27,452 nucleotides of DNA from Oscillospiraceae bacterium (GCA_017545325.1 JAFWOX010000043.1:1-27452); one strand, 5' to 3'. Positions 6,345 through 16,093 are shown, counted from the first letter of the stretch. Translations and numbers: made by a program. The notes: generated by a model from the letters alone, not told the origin.

Positions 6345-9101
6345 GTGAAAAAAGCCCTGTTTTTGCTGCTGATCCTGGCCCTGGTCCTGCTCCCCGGCTG
6401 CGCCGGGAAGGAAACGGCCCCGGAAACGACCCCGGCGAGCCTCTGGGAAGAGCTGCTCCCCTGGGGGGAGGAATGGACCTGCCTGCTCCTGGGGGGACGT
6501 GAACCCAGTTCAGAGCTGGAGCCGGAGTCCGGGAAGGAGGCTCTCCGGGCCCTCCTGGAGTCCTGTGCCTGGATGCCGGAGGAGGCCGGGGAGGAGGACG
6601 GCCCCCCCTTCCGGAAGGTGGTGTTCTGGTGCGGAGAAAGCTCCAGCACCCTCACCCTGAACGAACGGGGGGAAGCTCGGTGGAACGGCACCCTGTACCG
6701 CCCCCAGGGGGAGGGAGCCGGGGAGAAGCTCCTGGCGGACTTTGACGCCCTGCTGAAAACCGGCATAGTTATGCACGCTCCCTCGCCCCTCACCCTGAGC
6801 TGCGGCGGGGAGACGGCCCAGGCCAAGGTCTACGGGACCTATACCTGGTCCTATATCTCCCGTTCCGGGTGGGGCACCGGCTGCATGAGCGACGCCTTCA
6901 CCCCCATCGAGTCCATCGACTGGCTGGGGAAGGAGTCCCCCGTGCAGGTCCTTCCGGGTACGGGGGAGGTCACCCTCTCCTTTTCCGGCAGGGTGCCGGA
7001 CACCATGTGGCTCTACGCCTTCGGGGAGGCGGGCACCATCCCCGTGGCGTTGGATGGCCTCACCTTCATTCCCTACGCCGGAGTGAACACCTATGAGCTC
7101 AGCGTCTGGTGGGACAGGGCGGACCAGGGCGGCTTCGGGAACTGCACCTACATCCTGGCGGTGGAGGGAAGCTGTCCCTCCCAGGTCCTGCCGGATTCGG
7201 GGATGAAGGCGGAGCTGACGCTTCTCTCGGCGGATACCCAAGGCTGCGGGCTCACCCTGACGAATGGCGCGGACCGGGACTTCAACCTGAACGCCTTCCA
7301 CCTGCTCCGGCGCAGGGAGGACGGCTGGGCGTGGATGCAGCCGGATCGGAAAAACGAGGCCCCCAAGCTGGTGTTCAAGCCCGGTGAGGCCGTTTCCTTC
7401 CGGCTGGACTGGTCCCGGTATCTGGGGGACCTGGAGGCCGGGGAATACGCCCTCCTCCTCTCCGGAAATGTAAACGGGGTCAATTCCAAGACTCCCCAGT
7501 ACATCTCCCTGCCCTTCACCCTGGGGGAGGACGCCCTGCCCCAGGTCCGGGGACCGCTGACCCGGCAGGAGCTGCCGGAGGAGATCGCCTCCCGGCTCAT
7601 CACCCAGAGCCGCCACCGCCTGACCCAGACCCTCACCCTCACCGGGGAGGGGAAATACGCGGTGGAAACGGACTTCGCCCTTTTCCGCCTGGAAAGGGAC
7701 GGGACCCTGACTCCCATCCTCCCGGAATACGCCCTCCCCGCCGATCTGGACCAGGGAGGCAGCCTCACCAGGCGGTCCAACACCCTGGACCTGGACGTGG
7801 AGCTGGCCCGCTTCGGGGCGCTGGAAACGGGGGAGTACGTGGTGCGCCGCCGTCTCCTCCCCCTGGGGAGCGGGGAAAACAGCGCGGACTGGCGGCTGAT
7901 CCCCCCTGAAGACCGGGTGCTGTATGTGGATACGTCCTTCTATACCTCCGGTCCCCGATACACGGACATCTCCGCCGTGGCCGGAAATGTGGAGCCCATC
8001 CTCCCCGACCCGGTGTACTATGCCCCCTTCCCCAACGAAAACCGGGGCTGCCTCCCCGCCCCCCTGCATATCTTCCTGTTGGAGAATGGGCGGTTCAACG
8101 CCGCTGGAGCCGTCTTCACGGTGAAGAACCTGGGGGAGCGGACCTATACCTACTATACCCAGAACTTCACCCTGTTTTTCCGGGAGGATAAGGAATGGCT
8201 CCCCCTGGAGCGGGAGTGGCACCTGAGAAAGGGCAGGGACTTCCAGACCCTGGCTCCCGAGGAAAGCGCGCTCCTGCGCTTTCAGGTGTCCACCGCCGGG
8301 TATCCCTCCCTGGCCCCCGGGGACTACCGGCTGGTCCTTCCCCTTTCCGTCTCCGGGGCGGCGGAGCCGGAGTGGCTCGTGGCGGAATTCCGGGTCCTCA
8401 AGGACGGCAGCGGGGAATATACCGGGGAGGAGCTGGAGCTGGAGGCGGTGCTCCGGGATTATGCCATCACCCTGGGGGCGGCATACCGCCACCCGGAGGG
8501 GCTCATCTGGCCCTGGAACACCTGGAGCGAACAGCAGACCCGGCGGGATACCTATGTACAGTTCTGGCGGCTCCGGCGGGAGCGGGACCGCTTCGTGGTT
8601 ACGGTGAACCGGGACGGGGACGTGGCCCGGGCGGAAAAGCTGCTGAAGGACTACGACAACGTGACCGTGGTGCGGGGAGAAGGGGGAAGCACCTTCTCCA
8701 GCGAAGTGACGGAGGAAAACCTGGGCCTTCGAGGTGAGCTTCGGGCAGAGTGCGTGGAGCAGACGGACCCCCGCCTGCACCGGGAAAGCATTTGGGCCCT
8801 CACCTTCCGGTGGGACGGGGAGGAGACCGCCAGGTTCGTGGCGTATTATCCGGAGCGTCTGTTCGGGGACAAGTGGAAGCGCCTGGGGGCCCGCGCCGGG
8901 ACCGTGGCGCTGGATGCCGCTCATATGGTGTACATCCCCCTGGAACCCGGAGAAAACGTTTTGGAGATCGATCTGGGGGATTACCGGGCCGAGTTCCCCC
9001 CGGAGGGGGAATACCGTTTCGTTCTGGGCGTCATGCTCCCGGAGGGGGGCGTGGAATACTACACCTGCCCCTTTGCCATCACCCTTGAGGGGGAAGCGTA
9101 A
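6345..9101 (+). CDS. Large lipoprotein L1 of a five-gene paralogous array
   Basis: A 918-residue exported lipoprotein. The start is GTG at 6345, 8 nt after GGGAGG, giving a signal peptide MKKALFLLLI... and lipobox LPGC with the lipidated Cys at residue 19. Modules, by comparison with its neighbours: B (about 31-145, SLWEELLPWGEEW ... WNGTLYRP), C (about 148-275, TWSYISRSG, IDWLG, PYAGVNTY), three Ig-like units (about 288-395, 403-505 and 580-686; signature 'L-D-W-S...L..GEY' and GDYRLV), and a C-terminal module F (about 690-918, ending YYTCPFAITLEGEA) shared only with L5. The N-terminal module A of L3-L5 is missing. The Ig-like units resemble the bacterial Ig-like domains common in Firmicute lipoproteins. 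No enzymatic motif was recognised and function is unknown. It is first in a two-gene unit with L2. Confidence 0.9.
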   Translation: MKKALFLLLILALVLLPGCAGKETAPETTPASLWEELLPWGEEWTCLLLGGREPSSELEPESGKEALRALLESCAWMPEEAGEEDGPPFRKVVFWCGESSSTLTLNERGEARWNGTLYRPQGEGAGEKLLADFDALLKTGIVMHAPSPLTLSCGGETAQAKVYGTYTWSYISRSGWGTGCMSDAFTPIESIDWLGKESPVQVLPGTGEVTLSFSGRVPDTMWLYAFGEAGTIPVALDGLTFIPYAGVNTYELSVWWDRADQGGFGNCTYILAVEGSCPSQVLPDSGMKAELTLLSADTQGCGLTLTNGADRDFNLNAFHLLRRREDGWAWMQPDRKNEAPKLVFKPGEAVSFRLDWSRYLGDLEAGEYALLLSGNVNGVNSKTPQYISLPFTLGEDALPQVRGPLTRQELPEEIASRLITQSRHRLTQTLTLTGEGKYAVETDFALFRLERDGTLTPILPEYALPADLDQGGSLTRRSNTLDLDVELARFGALETGEYVVRRRLLPLGSGENSADWRLIPPEDRVLYVDTSFYTSGPRYTDISAVAGNVEPILPDPVYYAPFPNENRGCLPAPLHIFLLENGRFNAAGAVFTVKNLGERTYTYYTQNFTLFFREDKEWLPLEREWHLRKGRDFQTLAPEESALLRFQVSTAGYPSLAPGDYRLVLPLSVSGAAEPEWLVAEFRVLKDGSGEYTGEELELEAVLRDYAITLGAAYRHPEGLIWPWNTWSEQQTRRDTYVQFWRLRRERDRFVVTVNRDGDVARAEKLLKDYDNVTVVRGEGGSTFSSEVTEENLGLRGELRAECVEQTDPRLHRESIWALTFRWDGEETARFVAYYPERLFGDKWKRLGARAGTVALDAAHMVYIPLEPGENVLEIDLGDYRAEFPPEGEYRFVLGVMLPEGGVEYYTCPFAITLEGEA

Positions 9102-9151
9102 ACCCAGGTAAACCGGATACGCCTGTTTCTGTCGGAAAGGAGGCATTTCCC

Positions 9152-10978
9152 ATGAAGAAAACGGTATTGCTGCTCGCTGTTCTGATCCTTTTTGCGTTCA
9201 CCGGCTGTGGGCGGAAAGCCCAAGCTCCGGCGGAAACTCTTCCGCCGTTGGAAACTGAAGCGCCGGCGGAGACTCCCGCTCCCACCCAGGAGCCCTGGGT
9301 CCCCGGGGATACTCCCCCTCTCCCGATCTGTTCCGGCGGGACCGAAGCCTGCGAGGCCATCCTGGACCTCACCTGGTCCTGGCACTATGTGGACGATGAA
9401 GGAAAGAACCACGATTTTGAGAGCAGCGGCCCCTCCCCCCAGCTGACGGACTGGCTGGACGGAACCTATCCCATCCTCCGGGCGGAGGGAGAGGTTCGGC
9501 TTTCCTTTCCCTGCCGGATGCCGGATCACATGAGCCTTGCCGCATTTTCCCCCAAGGGTGCGATCCCGGTGGAGCTGCGGGAGGGGGCCTTTACCCCCTA
9601 TGCCGGGGAGAACGCCTATTTGCTCAGCGTTTCCTGGAAGCGGGGCAAGCCGGTCACCCGCAGCGAGGCCCGGTACATCCTGCTGGTGGAGGGGACCGGA
9701 CCCGCCCAGCTGCCGGAGACGGAATCCGGGATCAATCTGACCCTGCTGGAGGCGGACGCCCGGGGCTGCACCTTCACCCTGGAAAACCAGCAGGAAAAGG
9801 AGTTCTTCCTGGCCCAGAGGACCGACGGGATGATCAGCGGAGGGTATTACGCGCTTTTCCGCCGCACGGGATCCGGGACCTGGGAATGGCTGAAGCCCCG
9901 GCGCTTCCCCATGGAGTCGGTGACGTACTGGCCCGCCGGAAGCAGCCGGACCGCAGAGTTGGACTGGTCCTGGAGCCAGGGGACCCTGGAGCCGGGGGAA
10001 TACGCCGTACTGTTCACAGGCGGTCTGCTGAGCCGCATGTCCTCGGCGGACAATCGGATCTATCTGACTGCGTTTTTCACCCTGGGACAGGACGAGCTGC
10101 CGGAGTCCCCGGGACCGCTCACCCTGTGCGAAGCGCCGGAGGGGCTGAGCTCCGTTCTGGAGCAGCGGAGTCCCCATCGCTGGACCCAGACCATCACCAG
10201 TACAGGAGAAATCCCCTGCGCCATTGACCGGAACGCCTTCCTGTTCCGTTTGGAGGAAACCGGGACGCTCACCTATATCCAGCCGGAGTACACCCTTCCC
10301 TCCGGGCCGAACAGTCCCCTCCTCCTGTCCCGGGCGGGCATCCAGCAGGCCGACGTGGAGCTGGCCGCCGTCTACGGGGAGCTGGAGGCGGGAGACTATG
10401 TGCTCCGCAGGCGGGTGTATCTCATGGAATCGCCGGTCTTGCTGGACGTGCTGCTGGTTCGGAGCCGGCGGATCCCTTCGGACCGGATCGTATATCTGGA
10501 CATGGGATTCACCCTGTCCGCTCCCCTGTCAGACGTTCCGCTGAACGTGGACCCCTGTCCGCTGCCCTTCTATGCCGATCCCACTTCGGACCCGGATCTG
10601 CCGGTCTCCGCCGCGGGTAGCGTCTTTGACGCCCACGGCTGCCGTCTGCAGCTGGAAAACCGGGGAGAACAGCCCGTCGGCCTCAGCTATGATTATGTGC
10701 TGTTTTTCCTCTGGGAGGAAGAATGGCTCCCTCTGGAAAACAATGAACCGGGCTGGACTGCCCGCTTTTCGGAGCAGGGTCCTCTCCAGCCGGGAGACAG
10801 TCTGGAGCTCACCGGCGTTTTCTCCCACTACTACGATCCTCTGGAGCCGGGGACCTACCGGCTGGTCATGCGGGCCGGCTATTTGGATGGGGATGGAGAC
10901 GGGTATAACAAAACGACCCGGTTAACCGCGGACTTCACCATTCTGGGGGACGGTACAGGCATATTTTGGGGAGATTGA
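9152..10978 (+). CDS. Lipoprotein L2, the shortest array member
   Basis: A 608-residue lipoprotein with signal peptide MKKTVLLLAV... and lipobox FTGC (Cys19). A Pro/Glu/Ala/Thr-rich low-complexity linker (about residues 23-57) takes the place of modules A and B. Then come module C (about 60-182; WSWHYV, DWLDGTYPILRAEGEVRLSFP, PYAGENAYLLSVSW) and three Ig-like units (about 195-310, 315-435 and 480-600; LDWSWSQGTLEPGEYAVL, GDYVLRRR, GTYRLVMR). It ends at the DGTGIFWG tail, where L1 and L5 continue into module F. AAGGAGG lies 8 nt before the ATG. It follows L1 by 50 nt with no promoter repeat, so it is probably co-transcribed with L1. The linker suggests the C and Ig-like part is held away from the membrane. 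Function is unknown. Confidence 0.9.
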   Translation: MKKTVLLLAVLILFAFTGCGRKAQAPAETLPPLETEAPAETPAPTQEPWVPGDTPPLPICSGGTEACEAILDLTWSWHYVDDEGKNHDFESSGPSPQLTDWLDGTYPILRAEGEVRLSFPCRMPDHMSLAAFSPKGAIPVELREGAFTPYAGENAYLLSVSWKRGKPVTRSEARYILLVEGTGPAQLPETESGINLTLLEADARGCTFTLENQQEKEFFLAQRTDGMISGGYYALFRRTGSGTWEWLKPRRFPMESVTYWPAGSSRTAELDWSWSQGTLEPGEYAVLFTGGLLSRMSSADNRIYLTAFFTLGQDELPESPGPLTLCEAPEGLSSVLEQRSPHRWTQTITSTGEIPCAIDRNAFLFRLEETGTLTYIQPEYTLPSGPNSPLLLSRAGIQQADVELAAVYGELEAGDYVLRRRVYLMESPVLLDVLLVRSRRIPSDRIVYLDMGFTLSAPLSDVPLNVDPCPLPFYADPTSDPDLPVSAAGSVFDAHGCRLQLENRGEQPVGLSYDYVLFFLWEEEWLPLENNEPGWTARFSEQGPLQPGDSLELTGVFSHYYDPLEPGTYRLVMRAGYLDGDGDGYNKTTRLTADFTILGDGTGIFWGD

Positions 10979-10999
10979 AGAAATTTTTCCAAATAACCC

Positions 11000-11030
11000 T
11001 TGACATTGACGCGGCGTCAAATTGTAAGGT
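11000..11030 (+). promoter_or_regulatory. MerR-type promoter/operator, copy 2 (drives L3-L4)
   Basis: TTGACA (11000-11005), the dyad TTGACGCGGCGTCAA (11006-11020) and TAAGGT (11025-11030), again with a 19-nt spacer. It is identical to copies 1 and 3 over the 31 bp except for one base in the -10 box. It lies 22 nt downstream of the L2 stop codon and 24 nt upstream of the L3 start codon. Confidence 0.78.
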
Positions 11031-11054
11031 AGCGGCATAAAGGAGGCGTTCTCC

Positions 11055-13598
11055 ATGAAAAGAGCCCTGTTTTTCCTTCTGATCCTGACCCTGGCTCTCC
11101 TGACCGGCTGCGGCCGGGAGGCGAAGGAGCCGGTCCCGGAGTGGCCGGACCGGCTTGCCGGGGAATATGACGATACCCTCACCTTTACCTATCGAAAGGC
11201 CGAGCCGGCGGCTGTCGGCGTGGACAGTCTCACGGGAAGAATGACCGCCCTGTTCACCCTGGAGGATGGAAGTCCCCTGGCCCTGGGCTGGCGGCATGTC
11301 GCCGGAGCCGAAGTCGAGCTGCTGGAGGACTACCTGGCGGGAACCGACTGGGCCCCCGGCATTTGGGAAAAGGATTCCGGCGCGCCCAATGCCCTGGAGA
11401 GCTATGTGCGCCTGGGGAGAAGCTGGTTCTGCCTCACCGCTGCCTGGGACAGCACGGAAGACCTGACGACACTGGTGGACGGGACCGTGGAGGCCAGCGC
11501 CAATGGGGAGACCGCCCAGCCCAGGGCGGCTTCCTCCCTCTGGCTGGAGGAGCTGCCCTGGGAAGAGGATTGGCCCTGCCTCCTGCTGGGTTACTGGGAG
11601 CTGGAACCGGAGGCGGGAAAGGAAGCCCTCTACACCTTATTCCATTCTTATGATTGGCTGCTTGTCGATCCGGCGGCGGCGGATCGGGTATATGACCCGG
11701 AATTGGGGATGATCCGTGCCCTCTCCTCCTGGGAAATCGCGTATATCCATATGAGCAAGGATGGGCACCGGCAGCTCTTTCAAATCCGGGAGAACGGGGA
11801 CGTGTACTGGAACGGCACCCTGCGGCGGCCTCTGGGAAACGGGGGCGGGGCGGATCTCCTGGAAAGCATCCGGAGCTTGGAGTTGACCGGGGAGTACGTT
11901 TCCGCGCCCCCCAGCCTGACCATCTCCGGCGGGGAGACGGACTATGAACCCATCCCGCTCTCCGGCAATCTCTGGACTCACGTCTACCGTTCAGGTTACT
12001 CCTCCACCTGGGGCGGCTTCGATCTCATCATCCCCTATACGGAGATCGACTGGTTTGCCACAGGCGATCCCGTTCTGAAAGCGAGGGGGGAGCTGCGCCT
12101 GGACTTTGCCGGGCGGGAGCCGGACAGCCTGGAGCTCTACGCCTGGACCAAAATGGGCCACGCCCAGGTGGAGGTGCGGGAGGGACGCTTTGCTCCCTTC
12201 GCCGGAGTGAATGCCTACATGGTCTCCTGCCGCTGGGACAAGGTGGCGCAGGGCGGCTACGGCTCCGGGAGCTGGATCCTCCTCATCGACGGCAGTGAGG
12301 ACAGCGGGCCGGATACTGCGGGGGACGGAGAGACCCTTCTGACGGTGACGGAAGCGGACGGCTACGGCTGTGCCTTCACCCTGGTCAATCAGGGAGAGCG
12401 GCACCTGGCCATCGACGATTATAAGAATACGGCTGCGAACGCGCCCAATGTGTATACCCTGCTGCGGCGGACCGAGGCCGGGGGCTGGGCGTGGGTACAG
12501 CCGCAGCGGTACATTCAGGAGGCCAGACTCCCGGACGTGCGGAGCGGCCATCGTCTGGAGGACGCCTGGGACTGGTCTTATGCCTACGGGATCCTCCCCG
12601 CCGGGGAATACTGCCTCCAGCTCCGGGGGACCCTGACGAGGCACCAGAAGACGGAGACGGTACTGATCCGGGGGACCTTCACCGTTTCGGACAGCCTGCC
12701 CCCGGATCTGGGGCCCCTTACCCTCTGCTCCCTGCCGGAGGGCATCCAGACACAGCTGGAGATGCGAAGCCCCCACCGCTGGATGCAGAGCTTCACCCCG
12801 GAGGCCACCCGTTACGGGGTGGAGCTGGGCTTCTCCCTCTACCGCCTGGAGAACGGTCAGCTTGATTATGTCGACCCGGAATACCGTCTGCCGGAGGCCC
12901 TCAGCGGCTTTCACTACCTGACAGCGAATAATCCCTGCATTCTGGATACGGATCTGGCCGCCCAGTACGGGAAGCTTCCCGCCGGGACCTATGTGCTGCG
13001 CCGCCGCTTCATCCGCTTCACGGAGGAGGAATGGGCGGAGGTCACCTATCTGGACAGCTTCCAATACCCCCTGGCCCATTTTCGGGAGTGGCGGGAGGTG
13101 CCGCAAGCGCGGGTGATCTACGGGGACACGGTGTTCACCCTGGAGGAAGCCCTGGAGGATGTGCCCCTGCCGGTGAAGCCCATTGACCCGTACCGGTATA
13201 CCGGGGACAGCCCCCTTGCCCCGGTGAATGCGGAAAACGCGGTATTCGGCAGCGCCGGGGCCATGGTAACCTGGAGGGCGGAAGCGGAAGGGGAAGCAAG
13301 CGTCCATTTCGGGCCCGGGAATTACACCCTGTACTTCCGGTATGGGGAGGAATGGTTCCCTCTGGAGGGAGGGGACTCCATCTATGCAGGAGACTACTAT
13401 CCCACCTTAGCCCCCGGGGAGGCCTCGGAGGAGTGCAATTACAACTGGAGCAATCGGTACTCTATTCCTCTGGCCCCCGGAGACTACCGGCTGCTCAGCC
13501 CATGCAATATCCTTCCCCGGGAGGGCGGGATGATTTCCGGCTATGCGGCGGCAGACTTCACGATACCCGAGCAGGCCGAAAGGAGGCATTCCCCATGA
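11055..13598 (+). CDS. Large lipoprotein L3 of the array
   Basis: An 847-residue lipoprotein with lipobox LTGC (Cys19) and AAGGAGG 8 nt before the ATG. Modules in order: A (about 25-150; PEWPDRLAGEYDDTLTFTYR, DSLTGRMTALFTLEDG, LALGWRHVAGAEVELLEDYL), B (about 160-285; SLWLEELPWEEDW ... NGDVYWNGTLRRPLG), C (about 290-415; EIDWFATGDPVLKARGELRLDF, PFAGVNAYMVS), and three Ig-like units (about 425-540, 550-660 and 715-835; DWSYAYGILPAGEYCL, GTYVLRRRF, LAPGDYRLL). It lacks module F and the usual DGSG tail. Its stop overlaps the L4 start by 4 nt (ATGA), implying translational coupling. The first 141 nt are about 95% identical to L4 (7 mismatches by eye), far closer than the rest. Function is unknown. 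Confidence 0.9.
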   Translation: MKRALFFLLILTLALLTGCGREAKEPVPEWPDRLAGEYDDTLTFTYRKAEPAAVGVDSLTGRMTALFTLEDGSPLALGWRHVAGAEVELLEDYLAGTDWAPGIWEKDSGAPNALESYVRLGRSWFCLTAAWDSTEDLTTLVDGTVEASANGETAQPRAASSLWLEELPWEEDWPCLLLGYWELEPEAGKEALYTLFHSYDWLLVDPAAADRVYDPELGMIRALSSWEIAYIHMSKDGHRQLFQIRENGDVYWNGTLRRPLGNGGGADLLESIRSLELTGEYVSAPPSLTISGGETDYEPIPLSGNLWTHVYRSGYSSTWGGFDLIIPYTEIDWFATGDPVLKARGELRLDFAGREPDSLELYAWTKMGHAQVEVREGRFAPFAGVNAYMVSCRWDKVAQGGYGSGSWILLIDGSEDSGPDTAGDGETLLTVTEADGYGCAFTLVNQGERHLAIDDYKNTAANAPNVYTLLRRTEAGGWAWVQPQRYIQEARLPDVRSGHRLEDAWDWSYAYGILPAGEYCLQLRGTLTRHQKTETVLIRGTFTVSDSLPPDLGPLTLCSLPEGIQTQLEMRSPHRWMQSFTPEATRYGVELGFSLYRLENGQLDYVDPEYRLPEALSGFHYLTANNPCILDTDLAAQYGKLPAGTYVLRRRFIRFTEEEWAEVTYLDSFQYPLAHFREWREVPQARVIYGDTVFTLEEALEDVPLPVKPIDPYRYTGDSPLAPVNAENAVFGSAGAMVTWRAEAEGEASVHFGPGNYTLYFRYGEEWFPLEGGDSIYAGDYYPTLAPGEASEECNYNWSNRYSIPLAPGDYRLLSPCNILPREGGMISGYAAADFTIPEQAERRHSP

Positions 13599-16093
13599 AG
13601 CGAGCCCTGTTTTTCCTTCTGATCCTGACCTTGGCTCTCCTGGCCGGCTGCGGCCGGGAGGCAAAGGAACCGGTCCCGGAGTGGCCGGACCGGCTTGCCG
13701 GGGAATATGACGATACCCTCACCTTTACCTACCGAGGCACAGAACCGGCGCTCACCGGGGCGGACAGCCTCACCGGGCGGATGACCGCCCTGTTCTCCCT
13801 GGAGGACGGGGACACCCTGGCCCTGGGCTGGCGGCGGGTCGCCGGCGCGGAAGCGGAGCTGCTGGAGGACTTCCTGGCCGAGGCCGGCGGTACCGCCGGG
13901 GTATGGGCGGAGGACAGCTCAGCTCCCAACGCAGCGGAAGCCTATGTCTCTCTGGCCGGACGGTGGTACTGTCTCAGCGCCTCCTGCCCCGGCAAGGACC
14001 GGGATACCCTGCTTGCGCTGCTGGACGGGACGGTATCCGCCCAGGCGGGAGAGGACCGGTTCTGGCCCCGCCTCACCGGAGACCCCTGGCTGGCGGAGCT
14101 CCCCTGGGGGGAGGACTGGACCTGCCTCATTCTGGGTCAGCATGAGCTGGATCCGGGGGAGGGAAAAGACGCCCTTCGGGCGCTGTTTTCCGCCTGTTCC
14201 TGGGTCCTGGCGGAGCCGGATGCGGAGGAAGAGGAGACGGTCCGGATCAGCGACAAAACCTATTCCGTGATCCCGGACATCCGACAGACGTGGATCTGGT
14301 CGGGGAACGACTCTCCCCTGCGCTTCCATCTCCGGCGAAACGGGGACGTCTGGTGGAACGGGGACCTGTGGAGGCCTGTGGGAGAGGACGCCGGGGAGAC
14401 CCTCCTGGCCGGTTTTGAGGCCCTGCGGAACTCGGGGATCCCCATCCATGATCCTCCGCCCCTGACCTATTCCTGCGGAGAGACGACGTTGACCGCCCAC
14501 ATCGCCCCCACCTTCTCCTGGAGCTATATCTCCCGGGCCGGGGTACCGTATCATACGGAGTCCGACGGAGACTTCTTCGAGAACATCGACTGGCTGGATG
14601 GAACCCGTCCCGTCCTCCGGGCGGAGGGAGTCGTGCGGCTTTCCTTCCCCACCCGGGAACCGGACGGGATGACTCTGGGGGTCTTCACCGGCCTGGGCAA
14701 GGCCCCGGTGGAGCTGCGGGACGGAGGCTTCGTGCCCTACGCCGGGGTGAACACCTATTTTCTCAGCGCCTACTGGGAAAAGGCGGACCAGGGGGGCTAT
14801 GGCGGGGCGAACTACATTCTCCTCATCGAGGGGGACTGCGCCATCGATCTGCCGGAATCTGACGCTGAAGTCAGCGTGAGCCTCCTGGCGGCGGACGCCT
14901 ACGGCTGCAGCTTCACCCTGGAGAACCGGGCGGAGCAGGACTTCCTCCTGCCCACCTTCTTCAATACCGGAGGTCATCCCCTTTTCTGCAAAACGGCGTC
15001 CGGAAGCTGGGAATGGGTGAAGCCCATCCGGGCGCCGGAGGACGAAGACTGGTCCTGCAACGCGGGAAACACGCTGCGCCTGGGGCTGGACTGGTCCCGG
15101 GCGCTGGGTCCCCTGGAGGCGGGGGAATACGCCCTCCTTTTCCGAGGACAATTCATGGGCCGGAAGGGCGGCTTGGTGGGAGAGCCGGTATATCTTCCCC
15201 TGTACTTCACCCTGGGGGAGGATGCTCTCCCGGAGCCGCCGGGTCCCCTCGCCTTCCAGGGCATGCCGGATGGGTTTTCCCTGACCCTCAGAGCGCTCGG
15301 CCCCCACCGCTGGACGCAAACCTTTGCCGTCCCGACGGAGGGTCGGTATATCCCGGAGCGGGATTTTTCTCTCTTCCGGGAAGAGGAGGACGGGACCCTT
15401 ACCCATATTCTCCCCCGTTATCATCTGCCCTACGGCATGAATCATCCGGTTTCTTCGACCGCGGAGCTGGATGTGGACCTGGCGGCCCAGTACGGCAGCT
15501 TGAAAGCGGGGACCTATGTGATCCGCCGCCGCTTCCTCCGGCGGGAGGAAGGAGAGACCATGGAAAGGCCCTTTGACCGGAGCTGGCGCACCTTCCCGGA
15601 GGAGCGGATCCTGTACGCGGACACCCGCCTGTATCTTGACCGGGACCTGGCCGCCTCCACCCGGGAGGTGGAGCCCGCGTCCATCTCCTTCTATGCCGGG
15701 GAGGATCAGGTCCTGCCCGTGATCATCCAGAACGGCCGATTCACCTCCACGGAATGCCGCTTTGCGGTGAAGAACCTGGGAGAGGAGACCATCAGCTTCG
15801 GGGAGGACGAGGATACCCTGTACTACCTGGAGGGGAACGGGGAATGGCTCCCCGTGGCCAACGGGCGGCACCTGGCCAACGGTCTCATCCCGGTGGAGAT
15901 CCCGCCCGGAGAAAGCCGGGAATGGCGCACTGCATTTCAAAACAACCGGTATTTCAAATACGGTCCCCTCCCCAAGGGCGTCTACCGTCTGGTGTTCCAG
16001 GCCTGGCTGGAGGAGGACTACCAGACCAGGTATCCCCTGGTGGTGGAATTCTCCATCCGGGAGGATGGATCCGGGATGTATACCGGGGCGTAA
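13595..16093 (+). CDS. Large lipoprotein L4 of the array
   Basis: An 832-residue lipoprotein. The start is taken at 13595 because AAAGGAGG lies just upstream and a signal peptide with lipobox LAGC (Cys19) begins there; the same frame is open further upstream to 13352 but lies inside L3. Modules A (PEWPDRLAGEYDDTLTFTYR, DSLTGRMTALFSLEDG), B (WLAELPWGEDWTCLIL ... NGDVWWNGDLWRPVG), C (TFSWSYISRAG, NIDWLDGTRPVLRAEGVVRLSFP, PYAGVNTYFLS) and three Ig-like units (LDWSRALGPLEAGEYALLF, GTYVIRRRFL, PKGVYRLVF) are complete. It ends in the EDGSGMYTGA tail with no module F. Second gene of the L3-L4 unit. The 5' end is near-identical to L3, while the segment coding about residues 50-105 is closer to L5, so the gene looks mosaic. 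Function is unknown. Confidence 0.9.
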   Translation: MKRALFFLLILTLALLAGCGREAKEPVPEWPDRLAGEYDDTLTFTYRGTEPALTGADSLTGRMTALFSLEDGDTLALGWRRVAGAEAELLEDFLAEAGGTAGVWAEDSSAPNAAEAYVSLAGRWYCLSASCPGKDRDTLLALLDGTVSAQAGEDRFWPRLTGDPWLAELPWGEDWTCLILGQHELDPGEGKDALRALFSACSWVLAEPDAEEEETVRISDKTYSVIPDIRQTWIWSGNDSPLRFHLRRNGDVWWNGDLWRPVGEDAGETLLAGFEALRNSGIPIHDPPPLTYSCGETTLTAHIAPTFSWSYISRAGVPYHTESDGDFFENIDWLDGTRPVLRAEGVVRLSFPTREPDGMTLGVFTGLGKAPVELRDGGFVPYAGVNTYFLSAYWEKADQGGYGGANYILLIEGDCAIDLPESDAEVSVSLLAADAYGCSFTLENRAEQDFLLPTFFNTGGHPLFCKTASGSWEWVKPIRAPEDEDWSCNAGNTLRLGLDWSRALGPLEAGEYALLFRGQFMGRKGGLVGEPVYLPLYFTLGEDALPEPPGPLAFQGMPDGFSLTLRALGPHRWTQTFAVPTEGRYIPERDFSLFREEEDGTLTHILPRYHLPYGMNHPVSSTAELDVDLAAQYGSLKAGTYVIRRRFLRREEGETMERPFDRSWRTFPEERILYADTRLYLDRDLAASTREVEPASISFYAGEDQVLPVIIQNGRFTSTECRFAVKNLGEETISFGEDEDTLYYLEGNGEWLPVANGRHLANGLIPVEIPPGESREWRTAFQNNRYFKYGPLPKGVYRLVFQAWLEEDYQTRYPLVVEFSIREDGSGMYTGA

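Noticed and set aside
6510..9146. Very long minus-strand open frame (878 codons) opposite L1, and similar ones opposite L3, L4 and L5
   Set aside because: They are shadows of GC-rich codon use on the plus strand. They have low-complexity Pro/Gly/Arg/His-rich translations and no ribosome binding sites, while the plus frames have signal peptides, conserved modules and promoters.
13352..13594. Upstream extension of L4 into L3
   Set aside because: The frame is open by chance. L4 has its own ribosome binding site and signal peptide at 13595, identical in layout to its paralogues.
13352..13598. L3 and L4 as one frameshifted gene
   Set aside because: The L3/L4 junction is a 4-nt ATGA overlap followed by a new lipoprotein signal peptide and a full set of modules, so they are two genes.
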